Positions 23,576-37,833 of a DNA stretch of 64,000 nucleotides are shown in pieces. Location: contig CALYMY010000050.1 in the NCBI GenBank assembly GCA_944548615.1, positions 62,001 through 126,000 on the forward strand, in the 5' to 3' direction. The DNA comes from Micropterix aruncella (taxonomy: Eukaryota > Arthropoda > Insecta > Lepidoptera > Micropterigidae). A program made the translations under genes and the position numbers. Each line of letters starts with the position of its first letter. The stretch's first letter is position 1. The notes below the pieces were generated by a model that worked only from the letters and a program-made list of their open reading frames with translations, was not told the origin of the DNA and did no database searches.

Positions 23576-25018
23576 AGGAGTTCCCTCGTCGGGAGCCAAC
23601 CCTGGGTGCAGCAGCCATGTCATGGTGGAACTTAGTAATTGCCATCATAATGGAATGCCTATACCAAATTTCACGTCTCTACGGTTGACCGTTGAGGAGT
23701 TCCCTCGTCGGGAGCCAACCCTGGGTGCAGCAGCCATGTCATGGTGGAACTTAGTAATTGCCATCATAATGGAATGCCTATACCAAATTTCACGTCTCTA
23801 CGGTTGACCGTTGAGGAGTTCCCTCGTCGGGAGCCAACCCTGGGTGCAGCAGCGATGTCATGGTGGAACTTAGAAATTGCCGTCATAATGGAATGCCTAT
23901 ACCAAATTTCACGTCTCTACGGTTGACCGTTGAGGAGTTCCCTCGTCGGGAGCCAACCCTGGGTGCAGCAGCCATGTCATGGTGGAACTTAGTAATTGCC
24001 ATCATAATGGAATGCCTATACCAAATTTCACGTCTCTACGGTTGACCGTTGAGGAGTTCCCTCGTCGGGAGCCAACCCTGGGTGCAGCAGCCATGTCATG
24101 GTGGAACTTAGTAATTGCCATCATAATGGAATGCCTATACCAAATTTCACGTCTCTACGGTTGACCGTTGAGGAGTTCCCTCGTCGGGAGCCAACCCTGG
24201 GTGCAGCAGCCATGTCATGGTGGAACTTAGTAATTGCCATCATAATGGAATGCCTATACCAAATTTCACGTCTCTACGGTTGACCGTTGAGGAGTTCCCT
24301 CGTCGGGAGCCAACCCTGGGTGCAGCAGCCATGTCATGGTGGAACTTAGTAATTGCCATCATAATGGAATGCCTATACCAAATTTCACGTCTCTACGGTT
24401 GACCGTTGAGGAGTTCCCTCGTCGGGAGCCAACCCTGGGTGCAGCAGCGATGTCATGGTGGAACTTAGAAATTGCCGTCATAATGGAAAGCCTATACCAA
24501 ATTTCACGTCTCTACGGTTGACCGTTGAGGAGTTCCCTCGTCGGGAGCCAACCCTGGGTGCAGCAGCCATGTCATGGTGGAACTTAGTAATTGCCATCAT
24601 AATGGAATGCCTATACCAAATTTCACGTCTCTACGGTTGACCGTTGAGGAGTTCCCTCGTCGGGAGCCAACCCTGGGTGCAGCAGCCATGTCATGGTGGA
24701 ACTTAGTAATTGCCATCATAATGGAATGCCTATACCAAATTTCACGTCTCTACGGTTGACCGTTGAGGAGTTCCCTCGTCGGGAGCCAACCCTGGGTGCA
24801 GCAGCCATGTCATGGTGGAACTTAGTAATTGCCATCATAATGGAATGCCTATACCAAATTTCACGTCTCTACGGTTGACCGTTGAGAAGTTCCCTCGTCG
24901 GGAGCCAACCCTGGGTGCAGCAGCCATGTCATGGTGGAACTTAGTAATTGCCATCATAATGGAATGCCTATACCAAATTTCACGTCTCTACGGTTGACCG
25001 TTGAGGAGTTCCCTCGTC
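23576..25018. repeat. 119-bp satellite array, unit 7 (12 copies)
   Basis: B monomers at 23814 and 24409. The second B carries a T-to-A change at 24489, shared out of register with the first B of unit 8. Last monomer (24885) with G3A. Confidence 0.96.
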
Positions 25019-25740
25019 CTTGTCACGTACCTCTTTCCGTAGGTTGTTTACTCCTTTTAATTCGTTTAACGCCTCGCGGGCAATATCTCTGGCTCTTTCC
25101 GGTATTTCTTCGAAATTCCGAAACGGCACTTCTATTTCTGTGGTCTCCATATTGTCTCTTCTCGTTGATCAAAGGCACTGAAAATGAAAATGAAAAAGCA
25201 CAGATTAAATAGTATTGAAAAGTAATTAAAGAAGAAGAAGAAGACGAGATAAAAAGCAGAAGCAATGAAATGAAAAGCGTTCTAAAACCCTATCTTTTGA
25301 CACCTCGCTTGTGTGTATATGATAAAATAAAGAATATAATATTTAATTTATTAAACGAAGCCGCGGGAAAAATACTAAAACTCCCTTGGCTCGGATCGCT
25401 ACTATTGAAAACAAACATCGTAAAATCGATAAATAAACTTTCGCAAGTATGACGAGGGCTGAAGTTACCATAGAAACAGAAATCGTTAAATCGATAAATA
25501 TTCTATTGCGAGTCGGGCCACCGCCTGAGCTCGTTACTATGGAAACAAAACCGTTAAATCGATAAATCAATATACCTATACAGATATTAAATCGTCTATA
25601 ATTCCGTTAATATTACTCAGATTTGAAAATTAAAAGAAGCGTTAGATGCGCAAAGCAAAACTCTATTAGATAATAATAAACAGGGAGGACTATTGATGCC
25701 TTTTAGCGCAATAGCCCTCAAACGTCGGAAGCCAATTTAT
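25019..25740. repeat. Unit 7 spacer (722 bp)
   Basis: Canonical; exon-like fragment 24980-25150 (minus) intact. No gene seen. Confidence 0.92.
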
Positions 25741-27605
25741 TTCGAAAAATGTGATTTTTTCATAACAATTTCTATGTTCAAAATGAAAGTTTATATAAAA
25801 AAATTCAAAATGTCAAAATTTCGAAAATGCCATTTCGTAGAGATTTCAAAGGCCTTCGTTCTGTCCGAACACCGTAACGCGTTAGGTTTACTCTATCTCG
25901 ATTTATTTCGAAAAATGTGATTTTTTCATAATAATTTCCAAGTTCAAAATGAAAGTTTATATAAAAATTTTAAAAATATCAAAATTTCAAAAATGCCATT
26001 TTGTAGAGCTTAAGCGGGGTGTCGATCTCGCCAAAGACCGCAACGCGGTAGGTTTACTCTATCTCGATTTATTTCGAAAAATGTGATTTTTTCATAACAA
26101 TTTCTATGTTCAAAATGAAAGTTTATATAAAATTTTTCAAAATGTCAAAATTTCGAAAATGCCATTTTGTAGAGATTACCAAGGTCGTCGTTCTGTCCGA
26201 ACGCCGTAACGCTATAGGTTTACTCTATCACGATCTTTTTCGAAAAATGTGATTTTTTCATAACAATTTCTATGTTTAAAATGAAATTTTATATAAAATT
26301 TTTCAAAATGTCAAAATTTCGAAAATGCCATTTTGTAGAGATTACCAAGGCCGTCGTTCTGTCCGAACGCCGTAACGCTATAGGTTTACTCTATCACGAT
26401 CTTTTTCGAAAAATGTGATTTTTTCATAATAATTTCTATGTTTAAAATGAAATTTTATATAAAATTTTTCAAAATGTCAAAATTTCAAAAATGCCATTTT
26501 GTAGAGCTTAAGCGGGGTGTCGATCTAGCCAAAGACCGCAACGCGGTAGGTTTACTCTATCACGGTCTTTTTCGAAAAATGTCATTTATTCATAACAATT
26601 TCTATGTTCAAAATGAAAGTTTATATAAAAAATTTCAAAATGTCAAAATTTCGAAAATGCCATTTCGTAGAGATTACCAAGGCCGTGGTTCTGTCCGAAC
26701 GCCGTAACGCTATAGGTTTACTCTATCACGATCTTTTTCGAAAAATGTGATTTTTTCATTATAATTTCTATGTTTAAAATGAAATTTTATATAAAATTTT
26801 TCAAAATGTCAAAATTTCAAAAATGCCATTTTGTAGAGCTTAAGCGGGGTGTCGATCTCGCCAAAGACCGCAACGCGGTAGGTTTACTCTATCTCGATTT
26901 ATTTCGAAAAATGTGATTTTTTCATAACAATTTCTATGTTCAAAATGAAAGTTTATATAAAAAATTTCAAAATGTCAAAATTTCGAAAATGCCATTTTGT
27001 AGAGATTACCAAGGCCGTCGTTCTGTCCGAACGCCGTAACCCTATAGGTTTACTCTATCACGATCTTTTTCGAAAAATGTGATTTTTTCATAACAATTTC
27101 TATGTTTAAAATGAAATTTTATATAAAATTTTTCAAAATGTCAAAATTTCGAAAATGCCATTTTGTAGAGATTACCAAGGCCGTCGTTCTGTCCGAACGC
27201 CGTAACCCTATAGGTTTACTCTATCACGATCTTTTTCGAAAAATATGATTTTTTCATAATAATTTCTATGTTTAAAATGAAATTTTATATAAAATTTTTC
27301 AAAAAGTCAAAATTTCAAAAATGCCATTTTGTAGAGCTTAAGCGGGGTGTCGATCTCGCCAAAGACCGCAACGCGGTAGGTTTACTCTATCTCGTTCTTT
27401 TGTGAAAAATGTGATTTTTTCATAACAATTTCTATGTTCAAAATGAAAGTTTATATAAAAAATTTCAAAATGTCAAAATTTCGAAAATGCCATTTCGTAG
27501 AGATTTCAAAGGCCTTCGTTATGCCCAAACACCGTAACGCGTTTTATTTACTCTATCACGGTCTTTTTCGAAAAATGACATTTATTCATAACAATTTCTA
27601 TGTTC
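25741..27605. repeat. 166-bp satellite array, unit 7 (11 copies + 39 bp)
   Basis: Canonical order. Private C-to-A change at 25972 in monomer 2. Confidence 0.95.
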
Positions 27606-29048
27606 AGGAGTTCCCTCGTCGGGAGCCAACCCTGGGTGCAGCAGCCATGTCATGGTGGAACTTAGTAATTGCCATCATAATGGAATGCCTATACCAAATT
27701 TCACGTCTCTACGGTTGACCGTTGAGGAGTTCCCTCGTCGGGAGCCAACCCTGGGTGCAGCAGCCATGTCATGGTGGAACTTAGTAATTGCCATCATAAT
27801 GGAATGCCTATACCAAATTTCACGTCTCTACGGTTGACCGTTGAGGAGTTCCCTCGTCGGGAGCCAACCCTGGGTGCAGCAGCGATGTCATGGTGGAACT
27901 TAGAAATTGCCGTCATAATGGAAAGCCTATACCAAATTTCACGTCTCTACGGTTGACCGTTGAGGAGTTCCCTCGTCGGGAGCCAACCCTGGGTGCAGCA
28001 GCCATGTCATGGTGGAACTTAGTAATTGCCATCATAATGGAATGCCTATACCAAATTTCACGTCTCTACGGTTGACCGTTGAGGAGTTCCCTCGTCGGGA
28101 GCCAACCCTGGGTGCAGCAGCCATGTCATGGTGGAACTTAGTAATTGCCATCATAATGGAATGCCTATACCAAATTTCACGTCTCTACGGTTGACCGTTG
28201 AGGAGTTCCCTCGTCGGGAGCCAACCCTGGGTGCAGCAGCCATGTCATGGTGGAACTTAGTAATTGCCATCATAATGGAATGCCTATACCAAATTTCACG
28301 TCTCTACGGTTGACCGTTGAGGAGTTCCCTCGTCGGGAGCCAACCCTGGGTGCAGCAGCCATGTCATGGTGGAACTTAGTAATTGCCATCATAATGGAAT
28401 GCCTATACCAAATTTCACGTCTCTACGGTTGACCGTTGAGGAGTTCCCTCGTCGGGAGCCAACCCTGGGTGCAGCAGCGATGTCATGGTGGAACTTAGAA
28501 ATTGCCGTCATAATGGAATGCCTATACCAAATTTCACGTCTCTACGGTTGACCGTTGAGGAGTTCCCTCGTCGGGAGCCAACCCTGGGTGCAGCAGCCAT
28601 GTCATGGTGGAACTTAGTAATTGCCATCATAATGGAATGCCTATACCAAATTTCACGTCTCTACGGTTGACCGTTGAGGAGTTCCCTCGTCGGGAGCCAA
28701 CCCTGGGTGCAGCAGCCATGTCATGGTGGAACTTAGTAATTGCCATCATAATGGAATGCCTATACCAAATTTCACGTCTCTACGGTTGACCGTTGAGGAG
28801 TTCCCTCGTCGGGAGCCAACCCTGGGTGCAGCAGCCATGTCATGGTGGAACTTAGTAATTGCCATCATAATGGAATGCCTATACCAAATTTCACGTCTCT
28901 ACGGTTGACCGTTGAGAAGTTCCCTCGTCGGGAGCCAACCCTGGGTGCAGCAGCCATGTCATGGTGGAACTTAGTAATTGCCATCATAATGGAATGCCTA
29001 TACCAAATTTCACGTCTCTACGGTTGACCGTTGAGGAGTTCCCTCGTC
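27606..29048. repeat. 119-bp satellite array, unit 8 (12 copies)
   Basis: B monomers at 27844 and 28439. The first B carries the T-to-A change at 27924, the same change as at 24489 in unit 7. Last monomer (28915) with G3A. Confidence 0.96.
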
Positions 29049-29770
29049 CTTGTCACGTACCTCTTTCCGTAGGTTGTTTACTCCTTTTAATTCGTTTAAC
29101 GCCTCGCGGGCAATATCTCTGGCTCTTTCCGGTATTTCTTCGAAATTCCGAAACGGCACTTCTATTTCTGTGGTCTCCATATTGTCTCTTCTCGTTGATC
29201 AAAGGCACTGAAAATGAAAATGAAAAAGCACAGATTAAATAGTATTGAAAAGTAATTAAAGAAGAAGAAGAAGACGAGATAAAAAGCAGAAGCAATGAAA
29301 TGAAAAGCGTTCTAAAACCCTATCTTTTGACACCTCGCTTGTGTGTATATGATAAAATAAAGAATATAATATTTAATTTATTAAACGAAGCCGCGGGAAA
29401 AATACTAAAACTCCCTTGGCTCGGATCGCTACTATTGAAAACAAACATCGTAAAATCGATAAATAAACTTTCGCAAGTATGACGAGGGCTGAAGTTACCA
29501 TAGAAACAGAAATCGTTAAATCGATAAATATTCTATTGCGAGTCGGGCCACCGCCTGAGCTCGTTACTATGGAAACAAAACCGTTAAATCGATAAATCAA
29601 TATACCTATACAGATATTAAATCGTCTATAATTCCGTTAATATTACTCAGATTTGAAAATTAAAAGAAGCGTTAGATGCGCAAAGCAAAACTCTATTAGA
29701 TAATAATAAACAGGGAGGACTATTGATGCCTTTTAGCGCAATAGCCCTCAAACGTCGGAAGCCAATTTAT
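29049..29770. repeat. Unit 8 spacer (722 bp)
   Basis: Canonical; exon-like fragment 29010-29180 (minus) intact. No gene seen. Confidence 0.92.
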
Positions 29771-31637
29771 TTCGAAAAATGTGATTTTTTCATAACAATT
29801 TCTATGTTCAAAATGAAAGTTTATATAAAAAAATTCAAAATGTCAAAATTTCGAAAATGCCATTTCGTAGAGATTTCAAAGGCCTTCGTTCTGTCCGAAC
29901 ACCGTAACGCGTTAGGTTTACTCTATCTCGATTTATTTCGAAAAATGTGATTTTTTCATAATAATTTCCAAGTTCAAAATGAAAGTTTATATAAAAATTT
30001 TCAAAATATCAAAATTTCAAAAATGCCATTTTGTAGAGCTTAAGCGGGGTGTCGATCTCGCCAAAGACCGCAACGCGGTAGGTTTACTCTATCTCGATTT
30101 ATTTCGAAAAATGTGATTTTTTCATAACAATTTCTATGTTCAAAATGAAAGTTTATATAAAATTTTTCAAAATGTCAAAATTTCGAAAATGCCATTTTGT
30201 AGAGATTACCAAGGTCGTCGTTCTGTCCGAACGCCGTAACGCTATAGGTTTACTCTATCACGATCTTTTTCGAAAAATGTGATTTTTTCATAACAATTTC
30301 TATGTTTAAAATGAAATTTTATATAAAATTTTTCAAAATGTCAAAATTTCGAAAATGCCATTTTGTAGAGATTACCAAGGCCGTCGTTCTGTCCGAACGC
30401 CGTAACGCTATAGGTTTACTCTATCACGATCTTTTTCGAAAAATGTGATTTTTTCATAATAATTTCTATGTTTAAAATGAAATTTTATATAAAATTTTTC
30501 AAAATGTCAAAATTTCAAAAATGCCATTTTGTAGAGCTTAAGCGGGGTGTCGATCTAGCCAAAGACCGCAACGCGGTAGGTTTACTCTATCACGGTCTTT
30601 TTCGAAAAATGTCATTTATTCATAACAATTTCTATGTTCAAAATGAAAGTTTATATAAAAAATTTCAAAATGTCAAAATTTCGAAAATGCCATTTCGTAG
30701 AGATTACCAAGGCCGTGGTTCTGTCCGAACGCCGTAACGCTATAGGTTTACTCTATCACGATCTTTTTCGAAAAATGTGATTTTTTCATTATAATTTCTA
30801 TGTTTAAAATGAAATTTTATATAAAATTTTTCAAAATGTCAAAATTTCAAAAATGCCATTTTGTAGAGCTTAAGCGGGGTGTCGATCTCGCCAAAGACCG
30901 CAACGCGGTAGGTTTACTCTATCTCGATTTATTTCGAAAAATGTGATTTTTTCATAACAATTTCTATGTTCAAAATGAAAGTTTATATAAAAAATTTCAA
31001 AATGTCAAAATTTCGAAAATGCCATTTTGTAGAGATTACCAAGGCCGTCGTTCTGTCCGAACGCCGTAACCCTATAGGTTTACTCTATCACGATCTTTTT
31101 CGAAAAATGTGATTTTTTCATAACAATTTCTATGTTTAAAATGAAATTTTATATAAAATTTTTCAAAATGTCAAAATTTCGAAAATGCCATTTTGTAGAG
31201 ATTACCAAGGCCGTCGTTCTGTCCGAACGCCGTAACCCTATAGGTTTACTCTATCACGATCTTTTTCGAAAAATATGATTTTTTCATAATAATTTCTATG
31301 TTTAAAATGAAATTTTATATAAAATTTTTCAAAAAGTCAAAATTTCAAAAATGCCATTTTGTAGAGCTTAAGCGGGGTGTCGATCTCGCCAAAGACCGCA
31401 ACGCGGTAGGTTTACTCTATCTCGTTCTTTTGTGAAAAATGTGATTTTTTCATAACAATTTCTATGTTCAAAATGAAAGTTTATATATAAAAAATTTCAA
31501 AATGTCAAAATTTCGAAAATGCCATTTCGTAGAGATTTCAAAGGCCTTCGTTATGCCCAAACACCGTAACGCGTTTTATTTACTCTATCACGGTCTTTTT
31601 CGAAAAATGACATTTATTCATAACAATTTCTATGTTC
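29771..31637. repeat. 166-bp satellite array, unit 8 (11 copies, +2 bp)
   Basis: Canonical order with a two-base TA expansion (TATATATAA instead of TATATAA) near 31482-31490 in monomer 11, giving 1867 bp. This is the only dinucleotide length change I found. Confidence 0.95.
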
Positions 31638-33080
31638 AGGAGTTCCCTCGTCGGGAGCCAACCCTGGGTGCAGCAGCCATGTCATGGTGGAACTTAGTAA
31701 TTGCCATCATAATGGAATGCCTATACCAAATTTCACGTCTCTACGGTTGACCGTTGAGGAGTTCCCTCGTCGGGAGCCAACCCTGGGTGCAGCAGCCATG
31801 TCATGGTGGAACTTAGTAATTGCCATCATAATGGAATGCCTATACCAAATTTCACGTCTCTACGGTTGACCGTTGAGGAGTTCCCTCGTCGGGAGCCAAC
31901 CCTGGGTGCAGCAGCGATGTCATGGTGGAACTTAGAAATTGCCGTCATAATGGAATGCCTATACCAAATTTCACGTCTCTACGGTTGACCGTTGAGGAGT
32001 TCCCTCGTCGGGAGCCAACCCTGGGTGCAGCAGCCATGTCATGGTGGAACTTAGTAATTGCCATCATAATGGAATGCCTATACCAAATTTCACGTCTCTA
32101 CGGTTGACCGTTGAGGAGTTCCCTCGTCGGGAGCCAACCCTGGGTGCAGCAGCCATGTCATGGTGGAACTTAGTAATTGCCATCATAATGGAATGCCTAT
32201 ACCAAATTTCACGTCTCTACGGTTGACCGTTGAGGAGTTCCCTCGTCGGGAGCCAACCCTGGGTGCAGCAGCCATGTCATGGTGGAACTTAGTAATTGCC
32301 ATCATAATGGAATGCCTATACCAAATTTCACGTCTCTACGGTTGACCGTTGAGGAGTTCCCTCGTCGGGAGCCAACCCTGGGTGCAGCAGCCATGTCATG
32401 GTGGAACTTAGTAATTGCCATCATAATGGAATGCCTATACCAAATTTCACGTCTCTACGGTTGACCGTTGAGGAGTTCCCTCGTCGGGAGCCAACCCTGG
32501 GTGCAGCAGCGATGTCATGGTGGAACTTAGAAATTGCCGTCATAATGGAATGCCTATACCAAATTTCACGTCTCTACGGTTGACCGTTGAGGAGTTCCCT
32601 CGTCGGGAGCCAACCCTGGGTGCAGCAGCCATGTCATGGTGGAACTTAGTAATTGCCATCATAATGGAATGCCTATACCAAATTTCACGTCTCTACGGTT
32701 GACCGTTGAGGAGTTCCCTCGTCGGGAGCCAACCCTGGGTGCAGCAGCCATGTCATGGTGGAACTTAGTAATTGCCATCATAATGGAATGCCTATACCAA
32801 ATTTCACGTCTCTACGGTTGACCGTTGAGGAGTTCCCTCGTCGGGAGCCAACCCTGGGTGCAGCAGCCATGTCATGGTGGAACTTAGTAATTGCCATCAT
32901 AATGGAATGCCTATACCAAATTTCACGTCTCTACGGTTGACCGTTGAGAAGTTCCCTCGTCGGGAGCCAACCCTGGGTGCAGCAGCCATGTCATGGTGGA
33001 ACTTAGTAATTGCCATCATAATGGAATGCCTATACCAAATTTCACGTCTCTACGGTTGACCGTTGAGGAGTTCCCTCGTC
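31638..33080. repeat. 119-bp satellite array, unit 9 (12 copies)
   Basis: B monomers at 31876 and 32471; last monomer (32947) with G3A. Confidence 0.96.
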
Positions 33081-33802
33081 CTTGTCACGTACCTCTTTCC
33101 GTAGGTTGTTTACTCCTTTTAATTCGTTTAACGCCTCGCGGGCAATATCTCTGGCTCTTTCCGGTATTTCTTCGAAATTCCGAAACGGCACTTCTATTTC
33201 TGTGGTCTCCATATTGTCTCTTCTCGTTGATCAAAGGCACTGAAAATGAAAATGAAAAAGCACAGATTAAATAGTATTGAAAAGTAATTAAAGAAGAAGA
33301 AGAAGACGAGATAAAAAGCAGAAGCAATGAAATGAAAAGCGTTCTAAAACCCTATCTTTTGACACCTCGCTTGTGTGTATATGATAAAATAAAGAATATA
33401 ATATTTAATTTATTAAACGAAGCCGCGGGAAAAATACTAAAACTCCCTTGGCTCGGATCGCTACTATTGAAAACAAACATCGTAAAATCGATAAATAAAC
33501 TTTCGCAAGTATGACGAGGGCTGAAGTTACCATAGAAACAGAAATCGTTAAATCGATAAATATTCTATTGCGAGTCGGGCCACCGCCTGAGCTCGTTACT
33601 ATGGAAACAAAACCGTTAAATCGATAAATCAATATACCTATACAGATATTAAATCGTCTATAATTCCGTTAATATTACTCAGATTTGAAAATTAAAAGAA
33701 GCGTTAGATGCGCAAAGCAAAACTCTATTAGATAATAATAAACAGGGAGGACTATTGATGCCTTTTAGCGCAATAGCCCTCAAACGTCGGAAGCCAATTT
33801 AT
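33081..33802. repeat. Unit 9 spacer (722 bp)
   Basis: Canonical; exon-like fragment 33042-33212 (minus) intact. No gene seen. Confidence 0.92.
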
Positions 33803-35664
33803 TTCGAAAAATGTGATTTTTTCATAACAATTTCTATGTTCAAAATGAAAGTTTATATAAAAAAATTCAAAATGTCAAAATTTCGAAAATGCCATTTCGT
33901 AGAGATTTCAAAGGCCTTCGTTCTGTCCGAACACCGTAACGCGTTAGGTTTACTCTATCTCGATTTATTTCGAAAAATGTGATTTTTTCATAATAATTTC
34001 CAAGTTCAAAATGAAAGTTTATATAAAAATTTTCAAAATATCAAAATTTCAAAAATGCCATTTTGTAGAGCTTAAGCGGGGTGTCGATCTCGCCAAAGAC
34101 CGCAACGCGGTAGGTTTACTCTATCTCGATTTATTTCGAAAAATGTGATTTTTTCATAACAATTTCTATGTTCAAAATGAAAGTTTATATAAAATTTTTC
34201 AAAATGTCAAAATTTCGAAAATGCCATTTTGTAGAGATTACCAAGGTCGTCGTTCTGTCCGAACGCCGTAACGCTATAGGTTTACTCTATCACGATCTTT
34301 TTCGAAAAATGTGATTTTTTCATAACAATTTCTATGTTTAAAATGAAATTTTATATAAAATTTTTCAAAATGTCAAAATTTCGAAAATGCCATTTTGTAG
34401 AGATTACCAAGGCCGTCGTTCTGTCCGAACGCCGTAACGCTATAGGTTTACTCTATCACGATCTTTTTCGAAAAATGTGATTTTTTCATAATAATTTCTA
34501 TGTTTAAAATGAAATTTTATATAAAATTTTTCAAAATGTCAAAATTTCAAAAATGCCATTTTGTAGAGCTTAAGCGGGGTGTCGATCTAGCCAAAGACCG
34601 CAACGCGGTAGGTTTACTCTATCACGGTCTTTTTCGAAAAATGTCATTTATTCATAACAATTTCTATGTTCAAAATGAAAGTTTATATAAAAAATTTCAA
34701 AATGTCAAAATTTCGAAAATGCCATTTCGTAGAGATTACCAAGGCCGTGGTTCTGTCCGAACGCCGTAACGCTATAGGTTTACTCTATCACGATCTTTTT
34801 CGAAAAATGTGATTTTTTCATTATAATTTCTATGTTTAAAATGAAATTTTATATAAAATTTTTCAAAATGTCAAAATTTCAAAAATGCCATTTTGTAGAG
34901 CTTAAGCGGGGTGTCGATCTCGCCAAAGACCGCAACGCGGTAGGTTTACTCTATCTCGATTTATTTCGAAAAATGTGATTTTTTCATAACAATTTCTATG
35001 TTCAAAATGAAAGTTTATATAAAAAATTTCAAAATGTCAAAATTAATGCCATTTTGTAGAGATTACCAAGGCCGTCGTTCTGTCCGAACGCCGTAACCCT
35101 ATAGGTTTACTCTATCACGATCTTTTTCGAAAAATGTGATTTTTTCATAACAATTTCTATGTTTAAAATGAAATTTTATATAAAATTTTTCAAAATGTCA
35201 AAATTTCGAAAATGCCATTTTGTAGAGATTACCAAGGCCGTCGTTCTGTCCGAACGCCGTAACCCTATAGGTTTACTCTATCACGATCTTTTTCGAAAAA
35301 TATGATTTTTTCATAATAATTTCTATGTTTAAAATGAAATTTTATATAAAATTTTTCAAAAAAGTCAAAATTTCAAAAATGCCATTTTGTAGAGCTTAAG
35401 CGGGGTGTCGATCTCGCCAAAGACCGCAACGCGGTAGGTTTACTCTATCTCGTTCTTTTTGTGAAAAATGTGATTTTTTCATAACAATTTCTATGTTCAA
35501 AATGAAAGTTTATATAAAAAATTTCAAAATGTCAAAATTTCGAAAATGCCATTTCGTAGAGATTTCAAAGGCCTTCGTTATGCCCAAACACCGTAACGCG
35601 TTTTATTTACTCTATCACGGTCTTTTTCGAAAAATGACATTTATTCATAACAATTTCTATGTTC
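33803..35664. repeat. 166-bp satellite array, unit 9 (11 copies, indels)
   Basis: Canonical order but 1862 bp long. It has a 5-bp deletion at about 35044 (AAAATTAATGCC), an extra A at about 35358-35363 and an extra T at about 35456-35460. These begin the cluster of length changes that runs to about 38230. Confidence 0.93.
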
Positions 35665-37109
35665 AGGAGTTCCCTCGTCGGGAGCCAACCCTGGGTGCAG
35701 CAGCCATGTCATGGGTGGAACTTAGTAATTGCCATCATAATGGAATGCCTATACCAAATTTCACGTCTCTACGGTTGACCGTTGAGGAGTTCCCTCGTCG
35801 GGAGCCAACCCTGGGTGCAGCAGCCATGTCATGGTGGAACTTAGTAATTGCCATCATAATGGAATGCCTATACCAAATTTCACGTCTCTACGGTTGACCG
35901 TTGAGGAGTTCCCTCGTCGGGAGCCAACCCTGGGTGCAGCAGCGATGTCATGGTGGAACTTAGAAATTGCCGTCATAATGGAATGCCTATACCAAATTTC
36001 ACGTCTCTACGGTTGACCGTTTGAGGAGTTCCCTCGTCGGGAGCCAACCCTGGGTGCAGCAGCCATGTCATGGTGGAACTTAGTAATTGCCATCATAATG
36101 GAATGCCTATACCAAATTTCACGTCTCTACGGTTGACCGTTGAGGAGTTCCCTCGTCGGGAGCCAACCCTGGGTGCAGCAGCCATGTCATGGTGGAACTT
36201 AGTAATTGCCATCATAATGGAATGCCTATACCAAATTTCACGTCTCTACGGTTGACCGTTGAGGAGTTCCCTCGTCGGGAGCCAACCCTGGGTGCAGCAG
36301 CCATGTCATGGTGGAACTTAGTAATTGCCATCATAATGGAATGCCTATACCAAATTTCACGTCTCTACGGTTGACCGTTGAGGAGTTCCCTCGTCGGGAG
36401 CCAACCCTGGGTGCAGCAGCCATGTCATGGTGGAACTTAGTAATTGCCATCATAATGGAATGCCTATACCAAATTTCACGTCTCTACGGTTGACCGTTGA
36501 GGAGTTCCCTCGTCGGGAGCCAACCCTGGGTGCAGCAGCGATGTCATGGTGGAACTTAGAAATTGCCGTCATAATGGAATGCCTATACCAAATTTCACGT
36601 CTCTACGGTTGACCGTTGAGGAGTTCCCTCGTCGGGAGCCAACCCTGGGTGCAGCAGCCATGTCATGGTGGAACTTAGTAATTGCCATCATAATGGAATG
36701 CCTATACCAAATTTCACGTCTCTACGGTTGACCGTTGAGGAGTTCCCTCGTCGGGAGCCAACCCTGGGTGCAGCAGCCATGTCATGGTGGAACTTAGTAA
36801 TTGCCATCATAATGGAATGCCTATACCAAATTTCACGTCTCTACGGTTGACCGTTGAGGAGTTCCCTCGTCGGGAGCCAACCCTGGGTGCAGCAGCCATG
36901 TCATGGTGGAACTTAGTAATTGCCATCATAATGGAATGCCTATACCAAATTTCACGTCTCTACGGTTGACCGTTGAGAAGTTCCCTCGTCGGGAGCCAAC
37001 CCTGGGTGCAGCAGCCATGTCATGGTGGAACTTAGTAATTGCCATCATAATGGAATGCCTATACCAAATTTCACGTCTCTACGGTTGACCGTTGAGGAGT
37101 TCCCTCGTC
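35665..37109. repeat. 119-bp satellite array, unit 10 (12 copies, two indels)
   Basis: B monomers at 35904 and 36500. There is an extra G at about 35713 (ATGGGTGG) and an extra T at about 36020 (CCGTTTGAGG). The last monomer has G3A. Length 1445 bp rather than 1443. Confidence 0.94.
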
Positions 37110-37833
37110 CTTGTCACGTACCTCTTTCCGTAGGTTGTTTACTCCTTTTAATTCGTTTAACGCCTCGCGGGCAATATCTCTGGCTCTTTCCGGTATTTCT
37201 TCGAAATTCCGAAACGGCACTTCTATTTCTGTGGTCTCCATATTGTCTCTTCTCGTTGATCAAAGGCACTGAAAATGAAAATGAAAAAGCACAGATTAAA
37301 TAGTATTGAAAAGTAATTAAAGAAGAAGAAGAAGACGAGATAAAAAGCAGAAGCAATGAAATGAAAAAGCGTCTAAAACCCTATCTTTTGACACCTCGCT
37401 TGTGTGTATATGATAAAATAAAGAATATAATATTTAATTTATTAAACGAAGCCGCGGGAAAAATACTAAAACTCCCTTGGCTCGGATCGCTACTATTGAA
37501 AACAAACATCGTAAAAATCGATAAATAAACTTTCGCAAGTATGACGAGGGCTGAAGTTACCATAGAAACAGAAATCGTTAAATCGATAAATATTCTATTG
37601 CGAGTCGGGCCACCGCCTGAGCTCGTTACTATGGAAACAAAACCGTTAAATCGATAAATCAATATACCTATACAGATATTAAAATCGTCTATAATTCCGT
37701 TAATATTACTCAGATTTGAAAATTAAAAGAAGCGTTAGATGCGCAAAGCAAAACTCTATTAGATAATAATAAACAGGGAGGACTATTGATGCCTTTTAGC
37801 GCAATAGCCCTCAAACGTCGGAAGCCAATTTAT
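37110..37833. repeat. Unit 10 spacer (724 bp, indels)
   Basis: Spacer with several one-base changes in length: GAAAAAGCGTC at about 37363-37373 (one A gained, one T lost), an extra A at about 37513 and an extra A at about 37681. The exon-like fragment at 37071-37241 (minus) is untouched. No gene seen. Confidence 0.9.

Noticed and set aside
35493..35897. 134-codon ORF, the longest in the window
   Set aside because: It exists only because of an extra G near 35713 inside the homopolymer-indel cluster; the other units stop earlier.
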